64,000 nucleotides of DNA from an uncultured Treponema sp. (GTDB lineage Bacteria; Spirochaetota; Spirochaetia; Treponematales; Treponemataceae): positions 27,195 through 91,194 of the forward strand of contig ONPD01000010.1 of the NCBI GenBank assembly GCA_900319625.1. Reading direction: 5' to 3'. Shown piece by piece: positions 16,576-25,433 of the stretch. Each line of letters opens with the position of its first letter. Within the stretch, counting starts at the first letter, position 1. The notes below the pieces were generated by a model. That model ran no database searches. It saw nothing but the letters and a program-made list of their open reading frames with translations, and was not told the DNA's origin. The position numbers and the translations under genes are program-made.

Positions 16576-17316
16576 TTACCAGCCTAAATTCCACTCCAGA
16601 ATATTTTCCGGGGTCCAGATTTTAGGTCCGCCGCGTTCTGCTTGCAAGGGAGCTGCGTAAACCCAGCCGCTTATGCCATTCCAGGTAACGCGTACCCATC
16701 TTTCTCCACCCTTCTTTTTTTCAGTTTCTTCTGTAACAGCTTCAACCTCAAGATTGACCTGTCCATTTCCTTTTCTTTCACTTCGTGGAATAAGAGAAAT
16801 GACTGTAGAATTTTTGCTGCCCGGTCTGCTTCTTAATTCAATCTCATCACTTTCACCATAAACCGCCAGGCTTTGTTTTACTTTTCTTGAAGTCCAGCCA
16901 TCATCAAATTTTTCCAGAAGCTCCCAGTTTCCATCCCTGTAAGGGTCTATTGATAAAGAGTTTTCCTTAAGCTTCTGGCCATCCTCATATAAAATAAAAC
17001 CAATAGTATTTTTGAAGTTAATTTTAAGCCAGATATCAGTATTTTTGCCGCTTTTAGAAATTATGTACCAGATTTCAGAGACATCGATCAAATCATTTTC
17101 TTTAAGAATGCCAATAATATCCTTTTGATTAATTCCTGAATGGATATCCCGCTGAAAATCTTCTATATTTTCGCCGATTTCTACAGTCTGAACGTGTTTA
17201 CGCACCAGAACAGTTTCTTTGTTACTCTTAGTTTCAGAAATTATCGTTCCGTTATTGCCGGCATAAAAAAACGATGTAAAAATCATCGATAATAAAAGAA
17301 TGCAAACTTTTTTCAT
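16576..17316 (-). CDS. Exported SH3-like domain protein
   Basis: A 246-residue protein with a signal peptide (KKVCILLLSMIFTSFFYAG). The C-terminal region (about 150-230) has the look of a bacterial SH3 domain: an ELRSRPGSKNSTVISLIPR segment and the ending VRVTWNGISGWVYAAPLQ. Bacterial SH3 domains often bind peptidoglycan. The N-terminal part is unassigned. It could be a treponemal periplasmic or cell-wall protein. Divergent from the DNA methyltransferase gene. Confidence 0.75.
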   Translation of the reverse strand: MKKVCILLLSMIFTSFFYAGNNGTIISETKSNKETVLVRKHVQTVEIGENIEDFQRDIHSGINQKDIIGILKENDLIDVSEIWYIISKSGKNTDIWLKINFKNTIGFILYEDGQKLKENSLSIDPYRDGNWELLEKFDDGWTSRKVKQSLAVYGESDEIELRSRPGSKNSTVISLIPRSERKGNGQVNLEVEAVTEETEKKKGGERWVRVTWNGISGWVYAAPLQAERGGPKIWTPENILEWNLGW

Positions 17317-17394
17317 TTTTTAACTTTACCTTATTTATATAATTTTACACTTGAATTGCTTTATCGCAAGAAAAAAATTCTTTATAATAATATT

Positions 17395-18699
17395 ATGACT
17401 CACCTGACCTGGGATGATATATCAGAACCTTTTGATGATGACAAAGAAGTGTCAAAACTCAAGATTTACCGCGACAGTGATGAAAATCAGATTGTTCCGA
17501 TTCACCTTACCGCGCCCGAGTTTGAGAAAATTTTATCTTCCGACGCTAATCTTTTTGTGGAAGGCGACAATTATCCATTTTTGAAAATAGTCAGCGGCCA
17601 TCTGGAAGGTAAAGTAGACCTAATTTACATCGATCCGCCTTACAACACCGGAAACACATTTACATATAATGATACATTTTTTCAGAACGGCGAACGACAT
17701 TCCGCCTGGCTCAGCTTTATGAAGCGCCGCCTCCTTCCGGCCCGTCAGCTTCTCAGTGACCGCGGCTGTATTTTCATCGCAATCGATCAGAGCGAACTTT
17801 ATGTTCTCAAGCTGCTTTGTGACGAAATCTTTGGCGAAGAAAATTTCGTAAATGATTTTATGTGGCTTCACGGAAAAGGTAAAAAAGATAAATGGAGCCG
17901 AACCCTCCAGCAGCACACACTCTGCTATGCAAAAAACAAGAGGGAGCTGCACGCCTTCTGTGACATAGAAATCACCGACTGGGCAAAATCCAACCCTGAT
18001 GATGACCCGCGAGGCAACTGGTTTTCCGGCAGCATCTCCTTTACCGAGGCCCGTTCAAATCCCCGCCACAAAAATTTTTATAAGCTTACCTCGCCGAGCG
18101 GAAAGGTCTGGAAGCGCCAGTGGATGGTAAGCCGCGAAGAAATGCAAAAGCTGATTGCCACCGATAAAATTTATTTTGGAAAAAAGCCGGAATACGATCA
18201 GGTTCCCCGCATAAAAATCTTCAATTCCGAGGAAAACGAAATCATTCCGAAAAACATAATAGACTGCGTTGAAAGCACCCGCGCCGCCCAGCATCATCTG
18301 GACGAGCTTCTGGGCGAAAAAGGTCTTTTTGACAATCCCAAGCCCGTCGACCTGATTGAACACCTGATAAAAATTACCGGCCTTCCTAAAGACGCCCTGA
18401 TTATGGATTTTTTTGCGGGCAGCGGTACAACTTTTGAAGCTGTTGCCAGCCTTAACGCCTCTGATGGTGGCAGCCGCCGCTGTATTCTTGTGCAGCTCCC
18501 CGAAGTCAATCAGAAGAATCCTATGTACTCAATAAGTGATGTCTGCCGCCGCCGCATGGTAGAAGTGCAGTCCCGTCTGCAGCAAGGCGCCCTCCGCAAT
18601 ACCCCCGCGAATCAGGCGGCAGCGTCAGCAGGCCCCCTGCAAGAGCCTGCCGGCGAAAATTCACCTTCCCAGGGAATTGTTTTCCTCAAACTTCAATAA
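17395..18699 (+). CDS. Site-specific adenine DNA methyltransferase (type III Mod-like / beta class)
   Basis: A 434-residue N6-adenine methyltransferase. The catalytic motif DPPY is in DLIYIDPPYNTGNTFTYND and comes first; the SAM motif FxGxG is in MDFFAGSGTTFEA and comes later, the beta-class order. A target-recognition region lies between them (about residues 140-290). No restriction gene is adjacent, so it is an orphan methylase or has a remote partner. The frame is open upstream to a TTG at 17356, but ATG 17395 begins a plausible protein and lies 7 bases after TATAAT (17383-17388). The last 50 residues are low complexity and Ala/Gln/Pro-rich. Confidence 0.85.
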   Translation: MTHLTWDDISEPFDDDKEVSKLKIYRDSDENQIVPIHLTAPEFEKILSSDANLFVEGDNYPFLKIVSGHLEGKVDLIYIDPPYNTGNTFTYNDTFFQNGERHSAWLSFMKRRLLPARQLLSDRGCIFIAIDQSELYVLKLLCDEIFGEENFVNDFMWLHGKGKKDKWSRTLQQHTLCYAKNKRELHAFCDIEITDWAKSNPDDDPRGNWFSGSISFTEARSNPRHKNFYKLTSPSGKVWKRQWMVSREEMQKLIATDKIYFGKKPEYDQVPRIKIFNSEENEIIPKNIIDCVESTRAAQHHLDELLGEKGLFDNPKPVDLIEHLIKITGLPKDALIMDFFAGSGTTFEAVASLNASDGGSRRCILVQLPEVNQKNPMYSISDVCRRRMVEVQSRLQQGALRNTPANQAAASAGPLQEPAGENSPSQGIVFLKLQ

Positions 18700-20046
18700 C
18701 TAGCCGAACAGTTTTCTGCATTCCAGATAGAAGCGTTTCTCGTCAGCCTCACCCATACTGAAGCTTTTTCTTGGAAGAGGGCCGCGTCCGTTAATTGTTT
18801 CAAAGAAGCTGTCTTTTGCAATCGGCGGAAGAAGAATTGCAACTGTATTTTCCTGGGCACCGAGGCGGAATACCTCTTCACTTCCGTGGATGTAGTCAAT
18901 TTCCGGGGCTTTTGAAGCGTCCTGGCAGGCAGAACAGGCAGCCTTCAAAAATTCATCTACAAGCGGCTGGAAACGTGATACGGCAAGCTCTTTGATATCT
19001 GTGTGGAGAAGCTTGTATTTCTGAACGCCATTCTCTTTGTAAACAAAACCAAAATCAGCGTGACTGGCCTTTACCGCGCTTTCAAGCTTTTCTGCACTTT
19101 CAAGCTCGCTTACCGCGCCTGAAAGTTCCCCGGCCAGCTTTTTTATCAGGGCATCTACATCAGCCTTAAAAATTACGCGGTGAATAGGCTCAAAGGTAAG
19201 TCCGGAATCATAAATATTTACAATTTCAATCAGGGCAAAACGAACAGGATTTTCCTTTAAGTCTTCTACGCTTGCTCCGCCCGCAAGAAGTTCTGCCTTA
19301 TATTCGTCCCAAACGGCTTTTGCAGTTGCAAGTGAATGGTTTCCGTCGCCTACTGCAAAAAGGAAGGTGGAACCGTCAGCTGCGCGGTTTGCATCAGCAA
19401 TCTTATTGAGGGCGCCTGTAAGGTAGTCCAGGTCAGACTGGCTTTCAAGTGCCCAGCCTGTGATGCTGCCGCCATTACACATAAGCTGGCCCTGGTAAAG
19501 TGGATTTTTGTCTTTTACAATCTTTCCCGCTCCACCCACAAGCAAATCATCCTTGTCGTTTACAAGCAGCATAATGTGAGGCAGTTCAAGCGGCGCTCCC
19601 TTGCGGATTTCCTTTCTTGGAGGAATGCGGTCAACAATTGTAGCCTCTGTCGCGCGTATATTTGCCTTGGAAAAAGGCTTCCATTCATAAGTTTCAAGGT
19701 CAATCTGGGCAACAAGTCCCTTGCGGGTGCGCCCGAAAGCAGTTTTTCTTTCAATATATACAAAGGCTTTTCGCGCCTGGTCAAAAACTCCGCTTTCAAG
19801 GTATTCCTTCATTGTTTTGCGGATGGCCTGAATGCGCTCTGCTTTATCGCCGTCGCCAAGGTAAACCTCCGGCAAAATCAGGTTCAGCGTACTTGGCTTT
19901 GTGCCTGCCGCTTCTGCAGCCTTTTTCCAGTAATCACGGTCCTGTGTATATTGATCACAGGCAATAACCGACCAGCTTTTCAAATCAATGTTTTTTGGCA
20001 AAAGAATTTCTGGCACACGAAGTCCAAGTTCACTAATACTTTTCAT
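18700..20046 (-). CDS. DUF1015 family protein
   Basis: A 448-residue protein of the DUF1015 family (uncharacterised, often near serine or amino-acid metabolism genes). Family-like blocks include the N-terminal VIACDQYTQDRDYW, IVDRIPPRKEIRKGAPLELPH and FAVGDGNHSLATAKAVW. The GDGNHSxATA motif suggests ligand or metal binding, but no reaction is known to me. Start chosen at 20046 (MKSISELG), the usual family N-terminus. Its stop is adjacent to that of the DNA methyltransferase (convergent, no gap). Confidence 0.85.
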   Translation of the reverse strand: MKSISELGLRVPEILLPKNIDLKSWSVIACDQYTQDRDYWKKAAEAAGTKPSTLNLILPEVYLGDGDKAERIQAIRKTMKEYLESGVFDQARKAFVYIERKTAFGRTRKGLVAQIDLETYEWKPFSKANIRATEATIVDRIPPRKEIRKGAPLELPHIMLLVNDKDDLLVGGAGKIVKDKNPLYQGQLMCNGGSITGWALESQSDLDYLTGALNKIADANRAADGSTFLFAVGDGNHSLATAKAVWDEYKAELLAGGASVEDLKENPVRFALIEIVNIYDSGLTFEPIHRVIFKADVDALIKKLAGELSGAVSELESAEKLESAVKASHADFGFVYKENGVQKYKLLHTDIKELAVSRFQPLVDEFLKAACSACQDASKAPEIDYIHGSEEVFRLGAQENTVAILLPPIAKDSFFETINGRGPLPRKSFSMGEADEKRFYLECRKLFG

Positions 20047-20053
20047 AGGCCGA

Positions 20054-20086
20054 ATTATACCGCTTTGGAACAAGATATGCTATAAT
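20054..20086. promoter_or_regulatory. Back-to-back -10 elements for DUF1015 and rpoN
   Basis: TATAAT on the minus strand (20059-20054) is 7 bases before the DUF1015 ATG. An extended -10 TGCTATAAT on the plus strand (TATAAT 20081-20086) is 8 bases before the rpoN ATG. Neither start has a clear Shine-Dalgarno, so both mRNAs are probably leaderless. Confidence 0.5.
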
Positions 20087-20094
20087 TTTTCCCG

Positions 20095-21588
20095 ATGTCA
20101 GAATTTGGACTTTCCCAGCGGCAATCGCAGAAACAAATTCAAAAGCTTTCTCAAAACCTGGTTTACGGCTTAAAAATGCTGCAGATGAGCACAAACGACC
20201 TCCGCAAGGAAATTTACAAAACCGTAAACCTTAATCCTGCCCTGGAAATTGTAAATGACCCGAAAAAAGGCGCCGGGCTAGGGGAGGCTGACGCCTGGGA
20301 AGAAAAAGGTTCCTGGGAGCGGGGCGTAAGTCTTTCCTCAGGTTCTGCAATGGAGGCTCTTGAAGCCACTGCAGATCGCCGCGAAACCCTTCAGCAGCAC
20401 CTTATGCATCAGCTCAACGCCACAAAGCTTTCTCCTGACGAATACGACCTCTGCCAGAAGTTGATTTACAATCTTGATAAGAACGGCTGCTACGGTTCAA
20501 TGAGGGCGCCGGAAACTCTTCTTGATAAAAGCCGCCCACTTCAGACCAGCTCTATGCTGCAGCGCTGTCTGGACCGTATTCAGAAAATGGATCCGGTTGG
20601 AACCTGCTGCCGTACTCTTGAAGAGAGCCTTTATATTCAGGCAAAAATTGCCGGCGACGCAAGTCCCCTCACGCTTTTTATTCTGGACGGCCATCTTGAT
20701 TTTTTGAATCCGCCGGAGCCTGAAAAAGTTCATAAAAAGCTGCGGGATTTTCTGAATGACTGGAATAAAAAATCCTTTGCAAAAAAGCTGCCCTTTGACG
20801 CAAAAGATATAAATCCTCAGGCAATTTCTGATTCCATCCGTTATATTTTGGGCCTGAATCCCCGTCCTGCAGCAGAATTCGGCTGGGAAACTTCCACAAA
20901 CGAAGCGGCCCTTCCGGATATAGTTCTCACCGTTACAAGGGAAAGCGCCCCCATCCCCGCCGATGATTTTCCAAATGGAAAAATTTCCGTACCCCACAAG
21001 GATTTCCATTTTCAGGTAAAATATGCTTCCGGCGTCCTGCCTGAAATCCGTCTTTCACCGGCCGCGGCTTCTACTTACGACCACCAGACAGTGGAATCAG
21101 CAAAGCAGTTTTTGAATAACATTCTTTTCCGCCAGAACACAATCGCCCTGCAGGGCTGCGCAATCGTAAAAAATCAGTTGGATTTTTTTGAAAAAGGCCC
21201 GGGAAATCTGCATCCGCTGACAAGGAAAACAATTGCTCAGCAGCTTGGAATCCACGAATCAACCGTATCGCGAATGTCCGCAAAAAAGGACAGTAAATAC
21301 ATTCAGACTGAATTCGGACTTTTTCCGGCAAGTTATTTCTTTTCATCTGGTCTAGCCAGAAGCCAGCCTGCAGACGGGGAGGTTGGCATAAATGCGGAGG
21401 AAGCTACAATCTCAGCAGAAGCCGTTAAAATAAAAATGTCGGAAATCCTTTCTGCCCAAAAAGGGGAAAAGCTTTCCGACAATGCACTGACAAAAATTCT
21501 GAATGAAAGTGGAATTCGAATTGCCCGCCGAACCGTAGCTAAATACCGCTCCCAGCTCGGCGTTCAAAATTCATACAAGCGAAGGTAG
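20095..21588 (+). CDS. rpoN: RNA polymerase sigma-54 factor
   Basis: A 497-residue sigma-54. Region I is Gln/Leu-rich at the N-terminus (MSEFGLSQRQSQKQIQKLSQ). A core-binding region follows, then the helix-turn-helix HESTVSRMSAKKDSKYIQT and the RpoN box ARRTVAKYRSQLGV near the C-terminus, all in normal order. It recruits polymerase to -24/-12 promoters with AAA+ activators. Neighbours match the widespread rpoN-hpf-PTS layout. The stop codon lies inside the first hairpin of an F1 element, so the final residues (NSYKRR) may come from the element. Confidence 0.95.
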   Translation: MSEFGLSQRQSQKQIQKLSQNLVYGLKMLQMSTNDLRKEIYKTVNLNPALEIVNDPKKGAGLGEADAWEEKGSWERGVSLSSGSAMEALEATADRRETLQQHLMHQLNATKLSPDEYDLCQKLIYNLDKNGCYGSMRAPETLLDKSRPLQTSSMLQRCLDRIQKMDPVGTCCRTLEESLYIQAKIAGDASPLTLFILDGHLDFLNPPEPEKVHKKLRDFLNDWNKKSFAKKLPFDAKDINPQAISDSIRYILGLNPRPAAEFGWETSTNEAALPDIVLTVTRESAPIPADDFPNGKISVPHKDFHFQVKYASGVLPEIRLSPAAASTYDHQTVESAKQFLNNILFRQNTIALQGCAIVKNQLDFFEKGPGNLHPLTRKTIAQQLGIHESTVSRMSAKKDSKYIQTEFGLFPASYFFSSGLARSQPADGEVGINAEEATISAEAVKIKMSEILSAQKGEKLSDNALTKILNESGIRIARRTVAKYRSQLGVQNSYKRR

Positions 21589-21668
21589 ACTATTTTTAGT
21601 CCGCCTTACGACCGTAAGTAGGTAGACCTAAAAATTGCTTTCGCAATTTTCTTAACGGTCTGCTATTC
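21588..21668 (+). repeat. F1-family structured element at rpoN 3' end
   Basis: Short hairpin GACTA/TAGTC (21588-21601), then outer arms TAGACC (21623-21628) and GGTCTGCTA (21657-21665) enclosing TAAA, a TTGC-TTTC-GCAA hairpin, and TTAACGG. After it, TTC ATC AAG AAG AGG (21666-21680) weakly resembles the rpoN end TCA TAC AAG CGA AGG and may be a displaced terminus. Confidence 0.7.
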
Positions 21669-21673
21669 ATCAA

Positions 21674-21696
21674 GAAGAGGCATAGCCTCTTCTCTC
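21674..21696. terminator. Hairpin between rpoN and hpf
   Basis: Perfect arms GAAGAGGC and GCCTCTTC, loop ATA, followed by a T/C-rich tract on the plus strand. It could end rpoN transcripts and, in reverse, hpf transcripts. The T-run is weak. Confidence 0.45.
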
Positions 21697-21985
21697 ATTT
21701 CTTTTCCTGAATCTTATCCTTTTCCTTCTTAACCTTATTATCAAGAACATCCATAAGCTTGTTCAAGCCAGGTGCGAAGTCATCATCCTGAGCTTCAACG
21801 TGAGCCGATGCTCCCCACTTAAAGTTTATTGTAGCCTCAAAACTGAATTCCTTGTCATGTTTGATTTTCAAAAGCAAATCAACAATCAAATCATCTGCAT
21901 AAGCGATTCTCTTCAGTTTTGTGTCAATCATTTCCGACTGTTTTGCTCCAAGTGTAAATCCAATTGCGTTAATTGATGGTGTCAT
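21695..21985 (-). CDS. hpf: Ribosome hibernation-promoting factor / RaiA family
   Basis: A 96-residue protein of the HPF/YfiA family that binds the 30S subunit and stops translation in starved cells. Short-form length agrees with E. coli HPF (95 residues). The family pattern is visible: EFSFEATINFKWGASAHVEAQDDDFAPGLNKLMDVLDNKVKKEK. Good AGGAG ribosome site. It faces rpoN, in contrast to proteobacteria where rpoN and hpf are co-directional, but the neighbourhood is preserved. Confidence 0.88.
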   Translation of the reverse strand: MTPSINAIGFTLGAKQSEMIDTKLKRIAYADDLIVDLLLKIKHDKEFSFEATINFKWGASAHVEAQDDDFAPGLNKLMDVLDNKVKKEKDKIQEKK

Positions 21986-22146
21986 AATAGTCTCCTGCGA
22001 AGTGATAAATCGCTTCTAAAGTAAAGTTTTCGCTCACACAAGTAAGCTTTTATAGACATAGTATAAATCACAAATTAGTAAAGCACAAACAAATAAATCA
22101 TTAATTTTATATTGCTTATATACTAGATTATGTGTATAGTAGTTTT

Positions 22147-23136
22147 ATGGCAGAAAAGAAATTCACAGTTTTAGATTTGCTCAATCTGGAATTGTCTGGA
22201 CATGATGCTTTGAACCTCAAATGTATCGGGGGAAGACGTGGTTTGCCGCGTGCCATCACTGTTCCGGAAATCAACCGCCCGGGTCTTGCTCTTTCGGGCT
22301 TTTATGAGAATTTTGCCAGCCAGCGTCTTCAGCTTTTTGGAAAGGGTGAAGTTGCCTATATTCAGAAGCTTCATAAAGAAAAGAATTCAGAAGCGGTAAG
22401 GAATTTTTTCAGAAATGAAATTCCCTGCTGTGTATTTACCTATAATCTTGAACCGACCGAAGATTTCCGTCGGGCTGCCGAAGAGTTCTGCTGTCCAATC
22501 CTTCAAACCGAACTCAATTCAAATGAATTCTTAAACCGAATTATCCGTTTGTTTTCAAACATCTTTGCGCCTCATCAGACTCTTCACGGAGTTTTGGTTG
22601 AAGTTTACGGTATTGGAATTCTTTTGAGCGGACATTCGGGTGTAGGAAAGTCTGAAACCGCTCTTGAACTGATTGAACGCGGTCACCGTCTTGTTGCAGA
22701 CGACATTATCGAAATCCGCTGTGTAAATGGTAACACATTGCTAGGCCGCGGTGCAAATGTTATGATAAGCCACCATATGGAAATCCGAGGTTTGGGAATC
22801 ATCAATATTTCCCAGCTTTACGGTGTAGGTGCCATCCGTAACCAGAAGGAAGTTCAGCTGATTGTTCAGCTTGAAGACTGGAATTCCAGCAAGGCTTATG
22901 ACCGCCTTGGTACCGACCAGAAATACCAGGAGCTGCTTGGCGTAAAGGTTCCTGTAATTGAAATCCCGGTACGTCCGGGCCGAAACCTGCCTATTATTAT
23001 TGAGGCCGCCGCCATGAACGAGCGACTTAAAAATATGGGATACAACTCCGCTAAGGAATTCAACCAGAATGTCCTCAAGTGGATTGAAACAAATGATGCT
23101 AAAATTGCCTATAACGGCAACGATGATTCATATTAA
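22147..23136 (+). CDS. hprK: HPr kinase/phosphorylase
   Basis: A 329-residue bifunctional kinase/phosphorylase acting on Ser46 of HPr. The N-terminal domain (1-130) is followed by the catalytic domain with P-loop GHSGVGKS (about 162-169), the capping segment HHMEIRGLGIINI, and the C-terminal K/M-loop VPVIEIPVRPGRNLPIIIEAAAMN. All signature residues are present. Start chosen at ATG 22147 (MAEKKFTVLD); a GTG lies five codons upstream. ptsH follows 32 bases later, so kinase and substrate are co-transcribed. Confidence 0.95.
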   Translation: MAEKKFTVLDLLNLELSGHDALNLKCIGGRRGLPRAITVPEINRPGLALSGFYENFASQRLQLFGKGEVAYIQKLHKEKNSEAVRNFFRNEIPCCVFTYNLEPTEDFRRAAEEFCCPILQTELNSNEFLNRIIRLFSNIFAPHQTLHGVLVEVYGIGILLSGHSGVGKSETALELIERGHRLVADDIIEIRCVNGNTLLGRGANVMISHHMEIRGLGIINISQLYGVGAIRNQKEVQLIVQLEDWNSSKAYDRLGTDQKYQELLGVKVPVIEIPVRPGRNLPIIIEAAAMNERLKNMGYNSAKEFNQNVLKWIETNDAKIAYNGNDDSY

Positions 23137-23168
23137 GCTGACAGATTTCTGTCAAAAAGGAATGATTT

Positions 23169-23435
23169 ATGATTGAAAAAATTTTAACTGTTCAGAACCG
23201 CGCTGGTATTCATGCACGCCCTGCTGCAATTATTGCACAGACAGCCAACAAGTTCGAAAGCGAAGTTTCTATCGTTCGTGATGATGCTGTTGTAAACGCA
23301 AAATCAATTATGGGTGTAATCGCAATGGGAGCAGGCTACAATACTCAGCTTACTCTGCGCGCAGAAGGACCGGATGAATCAGAAGCTGCTGAAACTATAG
23401 AAGAACTTTTCAATAGCAAATTCGAGGAGGAATAA
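23169..23435 (+). CDS. ptsH: Phosphocarrier protein HPr
   Basis: An 88-residue HPr. Active His15 is in AGIHARPA and the regulatory Ser46 in NAKSIMGV, so both PEP-dependent and HprK-dependent phosphorylation sites are intact. In treponemes HPr often serves regulation more than sugar uptake because EII permeases can be missing; no PTS permease is in this window. The stop is followed directly by the GTG of lexA, indicating tight coupling. Confidence 0.95.
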   Translation: MIEKILTVQNRAGIHARPAAIIAQTANKFESEVSIVRDDAVVNAKSIMGVIAMGAGYNTQLTLRAEGPDESEAAETIEELFNSKFEEE

Positions 23436-24047
23436 GTGAAAGAAATTACAGAAAGACAGAAAGAAGTTTTAACTTTTATCTCTCAGTTTACAGAGGATAA
23501 TGTTTGTCCTCCAACCGTTCGTGAAATCGGCGATCATTTTGGAATTTCTCTCCGCGCCGTTCAGGATCACATTACAGCCCTCCAGAAAAAAGGCTATATT
23601 ACTCAGACACAGAAACGTTCACGCTCAATCCGCGTTCTTGTTGATATGCGCGAAAAGGCACCTGAGCTTTATGTAGGAAAGGTTCCTCTGCTTGGAAACG
23701 TAGCCGCAGGCCGTCCTCTTCTTTCTGAAGAAAACCTTGATGGTTATGTAAATCTTACAGAGCCTTTTGTCCGCCCTGGAAAAAGCTATTTTGCTCTTCG
23801 CGTACGCGGACAGAGTATGATTAATGCCGGAATTCTTGACGGCGACCTTGCCGTTGTAGAGCAGTCTTCTACAGCCCTGGATGGTCAGATTATCGTTGCC
23901 GTTATTGATGATGCAATTACTCTGAAACGCTACTATAAAGAAGCCGGACGTGTTCGTCTTCAGCCTGAAAACCCGGATTTCCCTGCAATTTACAGCACAG
24001 ACGTACGTGTTGTAGGAATTCTTTCTAACATCGTAAGAACTTACTAA
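23436..24047 (+). CDS. lexA: LexA repressor
   Basis: A 203-residue SOS repressor and self-cleaving protease. N-terminal winged helix (1-65), autocleavage site Ala91-Gly92 in NVAAGRPL, catalytic Ser127 in RVRGQSMIN and Lys164 in AITLKRYY. GTG start lies on the base after the ptsH stop, with GAGGAGG in the end of ptsH acting as ribosome site. Co-transcription with hprK-ptsH is unusual and would tie SOS repressor supply to the carbon-control operon. Confidence 0.94.
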   Translation: MKEITERQKEVLTFISQFTEDNVCPPTVREIGDHFGISLRAVQDHITALQKKGYITQTQKRSRSIRVLVDMREKAPELYVGKVPLLGNVAAGRPLLSEENLDGYVNLTEPFVRPGKSYFALRVRGQSMINAGILDGDLAVVEQSSTALDGQIIVAVIDDAITLKRYYKEAGRVRLQPENPDFPAIYSTDVRVVGILSNIVRTY

Positions 24048-24082
24048 AAAGTTACTAGAATCCGGAAGCGGCAGATTTTCAG

Positions 24083-25093
24083 ATGGCAGGTCAGATTTAT
24101 CTTTACACAGGTCCCGAATTCGGTGAGCGCAATGAAGCCGTTGATGCGGTAAAAACTGCGCTTAAAAAGAAATTCGGGGACATTGATGAGCATCTCTTTT
24201 ATTTACAGGAAACTCCCTTTGGTCAGATTATGACAATTTTGCAGAGCGGAACTCTTTTTTCCAACGGAGTCTGTGTAGTCTGCAAGGGAGCTGAGCTGCT
24301 CAAAAAGAAAGATGACCTTGCCATGATTTCTGACTGGCTTGATTCAAATCCTGATGAAAGTTCTGTTTTAATCCTTGTTTCTGATGAAGTCAGTGTAGAT
24401 TCAAAGCTTGATAAGCTGGTTCCTGCCCAGAATAAAAAGAAATTCTGGGAAATGTTTGATAATCAGAAGGTGCCCTGGCTTACAAAATTTTTCCAGAAAA
24501 ACGGCTATCGTCTCAATCAGGATGCCGCAGAGCTGATTCTTGATATGATAGAAAACAACACTCAGGCCCTTAAAGCTGAATGTTCCCGCTTTTTTATCAT
24601 CTTTCCAAAAGATCACACGGTTACTGTTGAAGATGTAGAAAAAATCCTCACTCACAACCGCGAAGAATCTGCCTTTACTCTTTTTAATCAGATTTCGCAA
24701 TCCTCTGAGCCGGTTCAAAAGCGCTTTGAAAACGGCATTTCAATTCTTCAGAAAATCCGCCTTTCAAAAGACTCTTCTTCTGTTATGCTGATTGCGGCTT
24801 TATCTTCATGTTTCAGAAAGCTTGTTTTATGGCATAAAGTGACTGCAAACGGTTTACCTGATTCTTTTACATTAAAAGTAAACGGCTTTTCCAGCGTACC
24901 AATGCAGAATCAGTATAAAAATGCGGCAAAAATCTGGACAATAGGGCAGGCAACTGCAATTCTTGCAATTTTAGCCTCAACAGATATGGAAATCCGCTCC
25001 GGAGGAAGTCTTATGGAAGATATTCTTCTGGAAAAAATGCTTTACGAAATCGTTATTAAAAAAGGCGCCGCAATGAGCCTTGCCGAGTATTAA
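24083..25093 (+). CDS. holA: DNA polymerase III subunit delta
   Basis: A 336-residue delta subunit of the clamp loader, which opens the beta clamp. The N-terminus (IYLYTGPEFGERNEAVDAVK) and the C-terminal helical collar (about 210-330) resemble HolA; the overall length fits. Sequence conservation in this family is low, so assignment rests on the N-terminal fold and the length. It is 35 bases after lexA on the same strand. Confidence 0.82.
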   Translation: MAGQIYLYTGPEFGERNEAVDAVKTALKKKFGDIDEHLFYLQETPFGQIMTILQSGTLFSNGVCVVCKGAELLKKKDDLAMISDWLDSNPDESSVLILVSDEVSVDSKLDKLVPAQNKKKFWEMFDNQKVPWLTKFFQKNGYRLNQDAAELILDMIENNTQALKAECSRFFIIFPKDHTVTVEDVEKILTHNREESAFTLFNQISQSSEPVQKRFENGISILQKIRLSKDSSSVMLIAALSSCFRKLVLWHKVTANGLPDSFTLKVNGFSSVPMQNQYKNAAKIWTIGQATAILAILASTDMEIRSGGSLMEDILLEKMLYEIVIKKGAAMSLAEY

Positions 25094-25109
25094 AGCCCGG
25101 TTTTTCAGT

Positions 25110-25337
25110 CTATTTTATTTCTACCTTATTCAGTAAATCTTTCAGGGCAAGCAGTTCTTCTTTAGAAAAAGTCGAACCCTTTCCCATTTTCTGATGATCC
25201 GGCGACCAGCTTCTCAAATCATATTTAGCCGGCCTTCCGCCCCAGGAAACAAGATTCAATTCCAGCTTCCAGCCGCCCTTGCCTTCGCTTACAATTCCAA
25301 CATTTTCCGTGATTTCAAATGAAAAATCGTCAGCCAT
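25110..25337 (-). CDS. PC4/YdbC family ssDNA-binding protein
   Basis: A 75-residue protein of the YdbC/PC4 family. The central WKLELNLVSWGGRPAKYDLR and SPDHQKMGKG segments are typical of bacterial YdbC, which binds single-stranded nucleic acid with a PC4-like fold. Length fits the family (about 70-80). It is convergent with holA (16-base gap) and divergent from the lipoprotein at 25434. Confidence 0.85.
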   Translation of the reverse strand: MADDFSFEITENVGIVSEGKGGWKLELNLVSWGGRPAKYDLRSWSPDHQKMGKGSTFSKEELLALKDLLNKVEIK

Positions 25338-25433
25338 AATATTTCCTCGCTTTATATTATTTTATCACACTTTGTTTGCATTATCATTTTTTTTATAGTA
25401 AAATGTTAAAATTAAAAGTGGAGGTAAAAAAAT

